Assembly (NCBI RefSeq): GCF_020541305.1
Contig: NZ_CP047396.1
Location: 930,001-994,000, forward strand
DNA: 64,000 bases
Source: Candidatus Vallotiella adelgis
GTDB lineage: Bacteria > Pseudomonadota > Gammaproteobacteria > Burkholderiales > Burkholderiaceae
Reading direction: 5' to 3'
Notes under the pieces: model-generated
The model's input: only the letters and a program-made list of their open reading frames with translations
Database searches by the model: none
What the model was told of the DNA's origin: nothing
Part shown: positions 53,466-63,542 of the stretch, in pieces
Layout of the letters: every line of letters begins with the position of its first letter
Numbering within the stretch: position 1 is the first letter of the stretch
Made by a program: the position numbers and the translations under genes

Positions 53466-53779
53466 TATATAATTATTTTATTCTCAAAATACTACACGTT
53501 ACTAATAAACAAAATTATTACAAAATATTTTAACAAAAATCTGCACAAGATTTTCACATTTTCTTCAAGAAAAAAGTGATATATCTAGCGCCGACTCAGT
53601 TACGACTAGAATCTGAATATATAAAGTTGATAATCCTAGTTAGGCGGTTTGCGTATAAACTATATTAGCAAGTAACACTTGGGTGTGCGTTGAATGAAAA
53701 ATGCTGAACTGTCTGAATACCCTTGCAACGAATCTCAGAGGCGATTACATCGCTGAAAAATCAGCTAGCTGTTTATACA

Positions 53780-53814
53780 ATACGTGTACGCTCCAGGATG
53801 GAGCGTACACGTAT
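53780..53814. repeat. Perfect inverted repeat, 15-bp stem, 5-nt loop
   Basis: ATACGTGTACGCTCC (53780-53794) and GGAGCGTACACGTAT (53800-53814), loop AGGAT. It lies about 270 bases upstream of the helicase gene and has no T-run. Confidence 0.92.
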
Positions 53815-54084
53815 AACATCGCTCATGTACCTAATATTAGATCAGGAAGTTACTATAGTAAGTCAAAAAACCGCGCTTTGTGCCGCTTTGCTGAGCTTAA
53901 GTAAATATCTAGTGATATAGCGCTTACGAAACCACGAGCTAAGCTATCTCGCTTTGTTATGATGCTATGTATTTGTGCTAGAGCAGAGCAACAGGCAAAC
54001 TGCCTGCGCGTCTCCTAGGTTCTTACTGCACTAATTTTCGACTGATGCGCGTTGCGCGTCGGATGAGTGGCAATACTATTCAAT

Positions 54085-55308
54085 ATGCAATTTTATTCTC
54101 TTGGACTGTCTGCACCCCTAGTTCGTGCTATCCATGAACTAGGTTACACGATACCCACACCGATACAGCAGCAAGCTATTCCGGTTGTGCTTAGCGGAGG
54201 TGATCTGCTTGCTGGCGCACAAACCGGCACTGGAAAAACTGCTGCTTTTATGTTACCAATCCTGGAAAAACTATCCCGCATGCGTGTAGTATCAGGAAAA
54301 GCATCAGTGCACGCGTTAATTCTAACACCGACACGCGAACTAGCGGCACAGGTCGAGCAGAGCACGCGCGAATATGGTAAGTATTTAAAGCCACGTTCGA
54401 CGGTTATATTCGGCGGTGTCAGCATCAACCCCCAAATCGAGGCATTGCGGTGCGGCGCCGACATCGTCGTGGCTACGCCTGGACGATTGCTCGATCACAT
54501 TCAGCAACGAACAATTAACCTGAGTGTTTTAAAAATTCTAGTACTTGACGAGGCTGACAAGATGCTGGATATGGGGTTCATCTACGATATCAAACGAGTG
54601 CTCAAGCATCTGCCGTCGCAGCGCCAGAATTTATTATTTTCGGCGACGTTCTCTGACGAGATTAAGGCGCTCGCGGATAACCTACTTGATTCGCCACTGC
54701 TCATCGAGATGGCCCGTCACAATACTACTGCTGAAACAGTTACTCAAACAATCTATCCAGTAGATCGCGAACGCAAGCGCGAGCTACTCACGTACTTAAT
54801 TAGGACCTATAATTGGTCTCAGGTACTTGTGTTCACGCGCACGAAGCACGGCGCAAATCGGCTTGCTGAACAATTAACACAGGATGGCATTATTTCCCTA
54901 GCGATCCACGGCAATAAAAGCCAGGCAGCCCGGACTCGGGCATTATCAGAATTCAAAGGTGGCGTACTACAGGTATTAGTTGCTACAGACATCGCGGCAC
55001 GAGGTATCGATATTGATCAATTGCCACGCGTGGTAAATTTCGACCTGCCGAATATTCCGGAAGATTATATACACCGTATCGGCCGCACCGGACGAGCAGG
55101 TGCAGCAGGTGAGGCTATATCGCTGGTCTGCGTCGATGAGCGTCAATTACTAGTAGACATTCAACGCTTAATCAAGAGTGTACTACATCATGAGGTTATT
55201 GCCGGTTTTGAGGAGGATCCTAATGTCAAACCGGAGCCAATCAAGCGACACATTAAAGCAAACACGCGGCGCTCAACGGCTACTCGATCCTCCGCGGGGC
55301 GTCGCTAA
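54085..55308 (+). CDS. rhlE: DEAD-box RNA helicase RhlE
   Basis: 407 residues. Q-motif region [12 protein letters not shown] (21-32), motif I AQTGTGKT (45-52), PTRELA, the DEAD box [16 protein letters not shown] and the C-terminal [10 protein letters not shown] are all present, so the ATPase/helicase core is complete. RhlE acts in ribosome assembly and RNA turnover. I chose the ATG at 54085 (MQFYSLGLS, the family start) over a GTG six codons upstream. The basic C-terminal tail is short (ending [13 protein letters not shown]) compared with the long Gly/Arg tails of free-living Burkholderia, which suggests trimming. Confidence 0.92.
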   Translation: MQFYSLGLSAPLVRAIHELGYTIPTPIQQQAIPVVLSGGDLLAGAQTGTGKTAAFMLPILEKLSRMRVVSGKASVHALILTPTRELAAQVEQSTREYGKYLKPRSTVIFGGVSINPQIEALRCGADIVVATPGRLLDHIQQRTINLSVLKILVLDEADKMLDMGFIYDIKRVLKHLPSQRQNLLFSATFSDEIKALADNLLDSPLLIEMARHNTTAETVTQTIYPVDRERKRELLTYLIRTYNWSQVLVFTRTKHGANRLAEQLTQDGIISLAIHGNKSQAARTRALSEFKGGVLQVLVATDIAARGIDIDQLPRVVNFDLPNIPEDYIHRIGRTGRAGAAGEAISLVCVDERQLLVDIQRLIKSVLHHEVIAGFEEDPNVKPEPIKRHIKANTRRSTATRSSAGRR

Positions 55309-56196
55309 CCCACATGCTAGTGAAATAACAGAATCACTAGTAGTGACAATCGTTAAATCCCGCACTGAGCGGGATTGGAAAATCTACACCTCATATCATC
55401 TGCATACCTAGAAAAACCGAGAGCCGTACTCTCTGGGAGTACGGATCAGATTATCTGCTTTCCAGCCCGTATTAGATCGGCATCACGAAGCAGTAATCTA
55501 CCTATCCGCAGCATGCGCGGCCGTAAAATTCCACACACGCATCGGTCTACCATGCACATTATTCTTACGTATCCGAATCTTTATCAGAAACTGCCTAACA
55601 AAAAACAACGCCTCAATTTAGTCTCACATATAAGCATCGCCTGGATGTGTACGTTTTAGCGAGAAAGCACTACCGAGCGCTTGGGCTGAAGCAGCGCAAA
55701 CGTCATGTCGGCTCAAGCTTCTGCGTAGTAGAGTTGCCACGCTGTCACTATGACGCCCCTAGCACGACGTCAAACAACGGTCAATGTTGTTGCGTCCTGT
55801 TGGCGATGTGCTATCACGTTTAGGCGAACTTGATAGGATACATGCTCGAAAACAAACTCAAGCAGTGCATTTCCACCCATAGACATGGCGCGCCCGATTC
55901 GGGATTTCGGCCATAGCACAAATCGTACTCTTTTAGAATTAGGCACAATAATTTGCCTATATTAACTAGCGGGCCGAAGGGCTAACCGAGCAAGTCGGTA
56001 ACAATCAATGAGACAAAGAAGAACTTTGTCATGCGGATGCAACTATGCACCATAATTTTATGGTATATGGCTACTCATAAAATAGTTCCCGTATTAGCAT
56101 AGTTTCCCGATCTAGAATTTTCTTTTCCTGCTCATAAACGACAACCGCGCTCTGCGATATCTGTCTATACTCAGATTAAGTGCCGTTTTATACGGA
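55309..56196. other. Eroded spacer between helicase and di-iron gene
   Basis: About 890 bases. An 8-bp hairpin AATCCCGC/GCGGGATT (55356-55376), 48 bases after the helicase stop, may end its transcription; a second 8-bp one is at 55424-55444. A 94-codon open frame at 55375-55659 has no recognisable features. The DNA at 55640-55800 is G/C richer, perhaps a gene remnant, but I cannot name it. Confidence 0.55.
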
Positions 56197-57024
56197 CTAG
56201 CGAAAGAATACATGCTGTGTAATCTTAATCAGTGAATGGTGTACACCGCGTTGAATTTTCGAAGGTAGATTCAGTGGTTTGAGTAGCATCTTCACGAACA
56301 TATCAGCTGACATATGCGTGCGCACCAGTCCGTTCACGCGCGCCGCCTTTTCCTGCATATATGTACTATTACAAGCCTTTGGAGAATATCTAACCGATAG
56401 CACATGTCGCAGCGCAATCTCCGAGTCTTCGTTCTTGATTTCCTTCATACGGCGAATTAGAGCGCCTAAGACCGTAAAGCGGCTATTGTCTTCTATCTGG
56501 TTGTACTTCTTAAAAAATCTGAAGAAATACTTATAATGTCGGACTTCATCCGTACAAATATTATTGGTAATTTCCCTGAGCACTAGCTCATCTGAGAACT
56601 CGTTGATTGCGCGATATAGCGTGGCTGTACCAGTCTCTACTACACAGCGCGCAACCATTTCAAGAGCCCGGGTCTTTTCAAGCCCCTCTATCGAACACGT
56701 TTTCGAGTACTCATCAAAAAAACGCTCGAATGCTAGGTTCCAATCGAACTCCGGCCAGACATAGTTAATATATGCCTTCAGCGCACGTCCGTGCTGTAAT
56801 TCCTCGTGCTCCCAATGTTGGTTTAACCATCCAAACACTTCTTGATCGCCATCAAAGAATGTGCTGAGGTTACTCGTATACAAATCTGAGCCACTTTCAA
56901 TAAACGATGCCGCGCACAACAGCAGCAGCAAATCTTCGTTTATAGCGGCACACGAACGATCGATCCGCGATAAATCGATATCCTCGATACGCCACGACAG
57001 CACAGCTTGAGTGTCGGTTTGCAT
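56197..57024 (-). CDS. Orphan di-iron (ferritin-like/desaturase-like) protein
   Basis: 275 residues, mainly helical. The carboxylate-bridged di-iron signature is complete: E43 (FIESGSD), E75-x2-H78 (EELQH), E130 (VVETG), E160-x2-H163 (DEVRHYK). This E, ExxH, E, ExxH pattern defines the ferritin-like four-helix oxygenases and oxidases, including acyl-ACP desaturases, AurF-type N-oxygenases and ribonucleotide reductase small subunits. Which reaction it performs cannot be read from the sequence. No electron-donor gene is adjacent; the window's rubredoxin is a possible partner. It has no signal peptide. It stands alone with about 0.9 and 3 kb of degraded DNA on its two sides, so its intactness points to active selection. 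Confidence 0.8.
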   Translation of the reverse strand: MQTDTQAVLSWRIEDIDLSRIDRSCAAINEDLLLLLCAASFIESGSDLYTSNLSTFFDGDQEVFGWLNQHWEHEELQHGRALKAYINYVWPEFDWNLAFERFFDEYSKTCSIEGLEKTRALEMVARCVVETGTATLYRAINEFSDELVLREITNNICTDEVRHYKYFFRFFKKYNQIEDNSRFTVLGALIRRMKEIKNEDSEIALRHVLSVRYSPKACNSTYMQEKAARVNGLVRTHMSADMFVKMLLKPLNLPSKIQRGVHHSLIKITQHVFFR

Positions 57025-57957
57025 TTTTCCTCCGAAGTCTGCGCCCTACGCACAGTACTGAATCTGAGTATGGGTTCGCGACTTCTGCGTAACCTACGTG
57101 ATATCGGTTGCAGTTTAATATGCTGTGTCCTACTATGCTTATGCTTATAAGACTAGGTATTCACCTAAGCAGTTCCGACATTCCGCATAAAAAGAACACT
57201 CTTTGCACAGCATGCGCATACTTTACAATACGCTGACTTAGACTGCTTTGCGATCCATATTAACCAAAATATGAACAAAAACTTGCCAATCATATTTGAT
57301 ATATGCTAGCAGAATTTGTTGAATTATATGCATCAGGAAAAGCTCATCACTGTTTACGACCTTTCCAAAAAATTTCGCACTATACTACGGCACTCCGGCA
57401 CGCCGTAAGCAAGCTCGCTAGAATAAATGTGCTGCTGTGATTCCCATGGGGGGAATCACGCTGACCATCAACTTAGAAAAGTTGGTGTATATGAGTATAT
57501 TGCCGCATATTTCGGAAAAAAATCGGCATATCCATGTATTAGCCAGGCTATGTTGTTCCAGACTAGTCGTCCACCGATTATCAATCTAGGTAAGACGATC
57601 GACAATTCGCTATTACGGTTTTCGCGTGATTACCAATAGCCTAAAATTCTAGCAGTCACGAGCGACTATGTGCTGGCATAAACTAAAAAAAGCGAGACGT
57701 ACCGATCCATTGCCAAATACTTCAGCTAACAAATTGACAGCTATGCATCAATAACCTCGTATGACTTAGAAGGGCAATACTGCGCTGCGATATGGTCAGA
57801 TGCTATACAGCAGTCGCTTTTCCGCTATAAGATAGTCTGATAGACGATCAACATCCGGCTAGGTGATAATAGCAATCTTATTACTGGGTTATTTCTCCGG
57901 CTCTCGCTATTCTAGAATACACTTAAGCACCTTGATATTTTTGAATATATTCGCTAG
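57025..57957. other. Degraded DNA upstream of the glpD remnant
   Basis: About 930 bases with no intact gene. The 5' part of glpD should have been here but is not recognisable. A 9-bp hairpin lies at 57437-57459. The promoter of the di-iron gene should be near 57025-57120. Confidence 0.55.
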
Positions 57958-58430
57958 ACGTCTTTAGTCACGCGCGACTACCGATTAGATTTAAATATGC
58001 CTTTAGGAAAACCGCCCACTCTGTCGGTATTCGGCGGTAAGATTACAACATTTCGCAAGCTCGCCAAAAAAGCATTAAATGGCCTCAGCGATCCGCTATC
58101 AATCACTCATGGCCTGGACTCACAATACACTGCTGCCTGGCGGTAATATTTCGACTCAAACTTTTTCATCGTTCGTCGAGCAATTCGCAGTGCATCATTG
58201 GTTAGCCACCCAGCACGCGCGCATTGCGCTACGCGCATGCGTATAGCACGCGAGTCAAGCAGTTGCTACACAGCGTGCAAAGCTCTCTGTCCGACTTGGG
58301 GTTCAGAGTTGCGCCTGGGCTTTATGAAGCCGCACTATGCTATTTACGTGCTAAGGAATGGGCATAAAGCGCAGACGATGTGTTATGGCGGCGCTCTAAG
58401 ATTGGCCTTCACCTAGATACCCAAGAAGTT
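57958..58430 (+). pseudogene. glpD: glpD pseudogene (glycerol-3-phosphate dehydrogenase), C-terminal remnant
   Basis: The first frame reads TSLVTRDYRLDLN, then SVFGGKITTFRKLAKKALNGL, the hallmark of GlpD, and stops at 58144. Another frame gives LPGGNISTQTFSSFVEQF. A third gives LLHSVQSSLSDLGFRVAPGLYEAALCYLRAKEWA, a stop, then SADDVLWRRSKIGLHL. Together these are consecutive pieces of the C-terminal half, broken by frameshifts and stops. The FAD-binding N-terminal half was not found. The enzyme links glycerol use to the respiratory chain; its loss suggests glycerol is not a fuel here. Confidence 0.92.
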
Positions 58431-59993
58431 TTAACGTGCAGTCTTGATTTGAGCAATGCAGCAGCGATATTCGCCCGCCGCCGAACCTAACCAACGCCTT
58501 GCTTTCGTAATTCAGACCTAGTATGACTAGTAATCTGCTGTGTGAGTCAAGGACTTCAAATAATTAAGAAGACCTAAATAATTAATCACTTTATTTTACA
58601 CTCGATTTTTTGAGGCTCAATTCAGACGAGATGTACTCTCGCCAAAATATAGTCAATTCGGTATTACCCGAACTTTTTGATCTGAGTCAGGAACAAGATT
58701 ATATTAATCGATTAATCAATATCGTAGGTCAACGTAAAACCCCCGATCGCCTGGAGGGCACAATATCTACCCCGCCTGGCCTACAAAGTGATCTTGTAGA
58801 AGATATAGCAGAATCTCTATATCACTGATTTGTGTAAGACATCAAAAGTGCTTGAATAACATCGATAAATGAGAAGATCGGAAGTATAATTGACGTTTGT
58901 TGCTTTAGCATTAAGCTAAAATAAATCTTAAGTTATATAATAGCGTGCTTACTAAATTAGCGTAGGTAAAGATTTTTGCTACAGCTCTAGAAGAGCACAG
59001 GCGCTAGCATGTGTTAAAAACACCAATAGCACCGTCTGATTTTGCTAATAAACATTAGTCGAACAGACAATCTAATGGCCTATAACAGCCCAGTAACCCA
59101 TAAACAACAGTCGCATGTGCAGATTAGTAACTATAGAATCGATCTCCCCTTATTCGGACGGCACGACTGCGCATCAGCAAGCTCTACATAAACGGGGGAA
59201 TAAAGCAGAAAACGACTCTTCAATGTAGATTACAGCCAATTTACGGTGTACATATACATCCATCCTAAATTAGAGGCAACAACGCGTTTTACCCGTCTAT
59301 CTAAACAGACTCTCCTGTTAGTTGCTGGAACGATACTGCTGAACTTAAATAGCGCTGATAAATAGACTAGTATTTTGTTTGCTACACTCTCCCGGAACAT
59401 ATCAAGTATAGGCTGTAGGCGCCGCGGAACTAATCGATGTGGACAAGAAAGACATTCCACAATAGAAATTCATTCCAATATAAATATTGGAGCATAGATA
59501 ACTTGTGTATAAGCTGATTAATATCAAATAGACATAATCGCAATCAGCAACGATGTCGCGTGTTTTGCAGCACAACATTAGCTACTAATGCTGGTACTTC
59601 CAACCCTTGCTAATTTATGGCACATACAAATTAAGCTCGATATAACGCTCTGGGCTCAAGATGATTGAGATCAAGCTGCTTGTGTGTGCATGCGCCAAAA
59701 TAAATGATATGCCTGTCATCCCGAATAAAGAGTCAAGATCATATCTAAGTAGATATAGATAGTCTTATACGCACTGACTGTCGGTTTAAGACGACGATTA
59801 CCAACGTTATTACACAGATTAATTTGCATAGGTAGGGCGGCAAGAATAGGCCGGCGGAAGTACATCGGTACCCGAATAAGCAGCGGCATTTCGCTAATAT
59901 ATTTCATATCCGCCGACGCGGCGCATCATCTGCGCTAGTCGCACAACATTGTCGTGACTTAACATAGCGCTGTCTGGACGACGTAGATCTAAT
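58431..59993. other. Gene-free spacer upstream of ybeY (miaB/phoH position)
   Basis: About 1.55 kb. In Burkholderia miaB and phoH (ybeZ) precede ybeY; no motif of either was found. A 72-codon frame at 58610-58828 (starting from a non-ATG codon) shows no known features. The ybeY promoter should be at the right end. Confidence 0.55.
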
Positions 59994-60461
59994 ATGAATA
60001 CGCCTTGTTCCCTAAAACTTACGCTCAACATTCAGTTTTCTGCTAAGGTGCTCACCACCTATCAGCCGTTATTCACACGATCTAGGATCGCCGGCTGGGT
60101 CCGTGCTGCGCTTTTCGCGAATGCTGATTTAACGATCCGTTTCGTGGACGAACAGGAAAGCTGTGAGCTGAACCGCAGATACCGTGGCAAAAACTACTCA
60201 ACTAACGTGCTGACGTTTGCATACGGAAGATTACGCAATCATCTGATAGGCATCGACCTTGTGCTTTGTTGTCCTGTAGTGGAACATGAAGCGCGTGAAC
60301 AGAAAAAACCGCTGGATGCTCACTATGCACATCTGATTGTGCACGGCTTGCTACATGCACAGGGCTATGCTCATCAAGACGACGAGCAGGCACGGACAAT
60401 GGAGTTGATGGAAATCAATATTTTGGCACAACTCGGTTATCCAGACCCGTATGTAGAATAG
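59994..60461 (+). CDS. ybeY: rRNA maturation endoribonuclease YbeY
   Basis: 155 residues. The zinc site [11 protein letters not shown] (HGxLHxxGYxH type, near 118-128) holds the three histidines; [26 protein letters not shown] is the other conserved block. YbeY acts in 16S rRNA 3' maturation and ribosome quality control in the cytoplasm. The Asp usual before the last His of the motif is Ala here (GYAH rather than GYDH), a small change. In Burkholderia the order is phoH-ybeY-corC-lnt; phoH is lost. Confidence 0.92.
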   Translation: MNTPCSLKLTLNIQFSAKVLTTYQPLFTRSRIAGWVRAALFANADLTIRFVDEQESCELNRRYRGKNYSTNVLTFAYGRLRNHLIGIDLVLCCPVVEHEAREQKKPLDAHYAHLIVHGLLHAQGYAHQDDEQARTMELMEINILAQLGYPDPYVE

Positions 60462-60585
60462 TTTGGTAATCTTCTCCTAGTCTACTAAAAAACAATATAA
60501 GGCGAAGAGGAAAACTACACGGAATCTTATGAACATAGACGAACTGCATAATAAGTGTGCTCTACAGACATAAGCCAGCTTGGCA

Positions 60586-60636
60586 CACTACCCACGTCAC
60601 GCAGCAGGATAGTACTGGGTAGTGCTTGACTATCCT
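60586..60636. repeat. Interleaved inverted repeats between ybeY and corC
   Basis: Stem 1: CACTACCCA (60586-60594) with TGGGTAGTG (60616-60624). Stem 2: AGGATAGT (60606-60613) with ACTATCCT (60629-60636). The arms alternate 1-2-1'-2', so the RNA could fold as either hairpin or a pseudoknot. Each stem alone is near chance. The other bases of 60462-60932 show no gene. Confidence 0.5.
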
Positions 60637-60932
60637 CGGCTCGCGCTTGGATTGGAATTTACGCTATAGGCGGATTCAACGCTAGTAAGATTCATTTATA
60701 GCATACGCTGATCTATGCGGAGTTCATGAGCGATACACCGCTATTCATCTATGAATTGTTAATTTAGAATCTTACTCGATAAGAAGCCAATGATCTCGAG
60801 TCTGTACCTGTTGTTGATGAATCGGGTATTCTTAAATGACCCGGATCTGTCGCGGTGCGAAAACATATATTCCGGTTAGGTGTATGCTTTGATTATCTCC
60901 ATCGCGCGTCTAGTCTCGCGGGACGCTTGAAA

Positions 60933-61811
60933 ATGAATGACTCCTATCCTATTCGGAAAAGTTACTCGAAATATTCAGAAAAACCGCGTTCGCTGCTAGA
61001 ACGTTTTACAGATCTTATCTCACCAGAGCCGGAATCCCGCGGAGAGTTACTTGAAATCCTGCAGGATGCGCATGCACGCAACCTGATCGATGCCGACTCT
61101 CTCTCGATGATCGAGGGAGTATTCCAGGTGGCTGACCTATGCACGCGCGACATTATGGTACCTCGTGCACAGATGGATGCAATCAACATCGCCGATGATC
61201 CAGATCAGTTTATTCCATTTGTTCTAGAGAAGGCGCACTCGCGATATCCAGTGTACGACGGTAACCGAGATAACGTAATTGGTATCCTACTTGCGAAAGA
61301 TCTGCTGCGCTACTATGCGGAAGAAGAGTTCGATGTTCGCGGCATGTTGCGCCCCTCTGTATTCATTCCTGAATCAAAGCGACTGAACGTGCTGTTGCAC
61401 GACTTCCGCGCCAACCACAACCATATTGCTATCGTTGTTGATGAATATGGCGGTGTCGCCGGATTGATTACTATCGAGGATGTTCTTGAGCAGATCGTCG
61501 GCGATATTGAGGATGAATATGACTTCGATGAAGAAGAGGGTAATATCATTGCGACATCAGACGGCGGATATCGCGTACGAGCGCTGACCGAGATTGAGCA
61601 GTTCAATGAAACGTTCGGCACAAACCACTCCGATGATGAAGTCGATACAATCGGTGGTTTAGTAATACACCGCTTCGGCCGCGTGCCTCACCGTGGTGAA
61701 AAAATACGCATCGATGATTTTGTGTTCGAGGTGCTGCGAAGTGATGCACGACAGGTGCATATGCTGCTTGCCAAGAATGTACCAGCTGATGTGGTTTGCG
61801 CGCCGCGCTGA
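60933..61811 (+). CDS. corC: CorC/HlyC family transporter-associated CBS protein
   Basis: 292 residues. A charged N-terminal region with ISPEPESRGELLEILQDAHARNLIDADSLSMIEGVF is followed by a CBS pair (about 70-190; DLCTRDIMVPRAQMDAI and VDEYGGVAGLITIEDVLEQIVGDIEDE) and a CorC_HlyC domain at the end (TIGGLVIHRFGRVPHRGEKI). It has no membrane domain and is thought to help magnesium/cobalt resistance or efflux. I chose the ATG at 60933 (MNDSYPIRKS), the family start, rather than the upstream frame at 60855. It lies 48 bases before lnt. Confidence 0.93.
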   Translation: MNDSYPIRKSYSKYSEKPRSLLERFTDLISPEPESRGELLEILQDAHARNLIDADSLSMIEGVFQVADLCTRDIMVPRAQMDAINIADDPDQFIPFVLEKAHSRYPVYDGNRDNVIGILLAKDLLRYYAEEEFDVRGMLRPSVFIPESKRLNVLLHDFRANHNHIAIVVDEYGGVAGLITIEDVLEQIVGDIEDEYDFDEEEGNIIATSDGGYRVRALTEIEQFNETFGTNHSDDEVDTIGGLVIHRFGRVPHRGEKIRIDDFVFEVLRSDARQVHMLLAKNVPADVVCAPR

Positions 61812-61859
61812 TGATTGAATTCAGGGCAGCGTCTACCTACCGTTTTCCTGCACTGAGAG

Positions 61860-63542
61860 ATGGTTAATAAACCGATCGTTAATTCTACGGTCCGCACCCT
61901 CTTGTCTAGGGTACCGCTATCGAAATATATTTCAGGTAGCCTCTGTACAAGGAGGGCCAACTTAATATTGGCAATTACGCTCGGCGGACTCAATACGCTT
62001 TCATTTGCGCCTTCGCTACACGGCGGATGGCTTGAGTTAGCTATCTTTGCTGGTACTTTTTGGGTCATATCACACGCCCCAACACTGCGCGCCGCGTTGC
62101 TAGCTGGTGGCATATTCGGTTTTGGTCAGTTCGTTAGTGGGATATGGTGGCTATACGTAAGTATGCACTTCTATGGCCACATGCCCGCTCTTATCGCCGG
62201 TGCTGCTGTTATATTGTTCTCCCTCTATCTAGCTTTGTATCCGGCGCTTTCAGTTGGGCTATGGCATGTGTGCTGTGCGCCATTCGGACAACGCACGATG
62301 TTTCCCAGTTGGCATGCTAGTATGGCATTCGCATGTGCATGGGCATTAGGAGAATGGTTGCGAGGGACTATTTTCACTGGTTTCCCGTGGCTTGTTAGTG
62401 GATACGCACAAGTTGATGGGCCGCTAGCTGGCTTTGCTCCGCTCATCGGCGTCTACGGGGTCAGCTGGGTCCTTGCACTCGTCGGTGCGCTAATAATACA
62501 GACAGTCATGAATGTTAGCACCGAGCGTGGTGTGGTTGCATGGCTTATGCCTGCCAGCGTTGTGGTAGGACTAATAGTCAGTGGCATTCTGCTCTCTCGC
62601 GTAACATGGACGCAACCAAGCGGGCCAGCGCTTTCGGTTCGTTTGCTTCAAGGCAACATCAAACAGAGTATAAAATTTGACCAAATCGGTATACGTCATG
62701 CCCTTGCGACATACCAGCGGCTTATTACGGAAAAGCCAGCTGATCTGGTCGTGACGCCCGAAACCGCTATCCCATTGCCACTATATGAGACGCCGACCGA
62801 GTTTAGAACAACGGTACAAAGCTTTGTAGACGCCACGCACACTTCTGTTTTATTCGGTGCAGTCGGTGTCACGATAACCAAAAACGGGGGCGAGAATTTT
62901 ACTAACGCGCTGTATGGAATCACACCTGAATCATCGATTCTTTATCGATACGACAAGCATCATTTAGTTCCGTTCGGCGAGTTTATCCCGTGGGGCTTCC
63001 AGTGGTTTGTCGACATAATGAGGATGCCATTAGGAAACTTTGCACGTGGCCGAGCAATACAACCACCATTCATTGTACGCGGACAATCGATCGCACCAAG
63101 TATTTGCTACGAAGATACTTTTGGCGAAGAGATAGCCTACATGCTGCGCAGCCAGTTGTATCCAGCCACTATGCTGATCAACTCAACAAACCTCGGCTGG
63201 TTTGGAAATACGATTGCACTAGACCATTATCTACAGATTGCGAGGATGCGCTCGCTTGAAACTGGGCGGCCTATGCTGCACGCGACTAACACCGGTGTGA
63301 CTGCGATAATCGATTCAGATGGTTTGGTCAAAGCCCAGTTGCACCGCTTTACCGTAGGCGCTCTCGATGTCAATATACAAGGGCGCAGCGGAATGACTCC
63401 CTATATTCTCACTGGCAATATAACCGTATTAATTATATCAATAGTTGGGTTAGCTATCGGTCGCGGAATAGAACGACATACCTGCCCTAGCAGATATATT
63501 CGAATAGGCACTAATATTTATCTATCCGTAAGTAATTTCTAA
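61860..63542 (+). CDS. lnt: Apolipoprotein N-acyltransferase Lnt
   Basis: 560 residues. It adds the third acyl chain to lipoproteins at the inner membrane. The N-terminal half has about six hydrophobic helices. The C-terminal nitrilase-like domain bears the catalytic Glu in VVTPETAIPLP, the Lys in YDKHHLVPFGEFIPWG and the Cys in PSICYEDTFGEE, all conserved. The N-terminal 25 residues before the first helix are somewhat long. In Burkholderia glyQ follows; nothing of it is in the last 460 bases here. An intact Lnt suggests that mature outer-membrane lipoproteins are still produced. Confidence 0.94.
   Translation: MVNKPIVNSTVRTLLSRVPLSKYISGSLCTRRANLILAITLGGLNTLSFAPSLHGGWLELAIFAGTFWVISHAPTLRAALLAGGIFGFGQFVSGIWWLYVSMHFYGHMPALIAGAAVILFSLYLALYPALSVGLWHVCCAPFGQRTMFPSWHASMAFACAWALGEWLRGTIFTGFPWLVSGYAQVDGPLAGFAPLIGVYGVSWVLALVGALIIQTVMNVSTERGVVAWLMPASVVVGLIVSGILLSRVTWTQPSGPALSVRLLQGNIKQSIKFDQIGIRHALATYQRLITEKPADLVVTPETAIPLPLYETPTEFRTTVQSFVDATHTSVLFGAVGVTITKNGGENFTNALYGITPESSILYRYDKHHLVPFGEFIPWGFQWFVDIMRMPLGNFARGRAIQPPFIVRGQSIAPSICYEDTFGEEIAYMLRSQLYPATMLINSTNLGWFGNTIALDHYLQIARMRSLETGRPMLHATNTGVTAIIDSDGLVKAQLHRFTVGALDVNIQGRSGMTPYILTGNITVLIISIVGLAIGRGIERHTCPSRYIRIGTNIYLSVSNF

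Larger units (their letters stand above)
51110..54084. other. Long AT-rich gene-free region with several hairpins
   Basis: About 3 kb without a supported gene; open frames present are short and of A/T-driven composition. It contains the hairpins at 51705-51743, 52363-52405, 52800-52838, 53436-53465 and 53780-53814. No cluster of DnaA boxes, no dnaA, gidA or rpmH and no mobile-element signature was found. G/C content rises again after about 53700. Confidence 0.65.

Noticed and set aside
53376-53579. 67-codon Ile/Tyr/Lys-rich open frame
   Set aside because: Composition is what any AT-rich stretch gives; no start signals.
49218-54084. Replication origin in the AT-rich island
   Set aside because: No cluster of DnaA boxes and none of the usual origin neighbours (dnaA, gidA, rpmH, parAB); AT richness alone fits decay.
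55375-55800. Transposase-like remnant after the helicase gene
   Set aside because: A basic Arg/Lys-rich stretch with a vague IS3-like look in one frame, but no DDE motif and no terminal repeats.
58610-58828. 72-codon frame between glpD remnant and ybeY
   Set aside because: Starts from a non-ATG codon and resembles neither PhoH nor MiaB; not supported.
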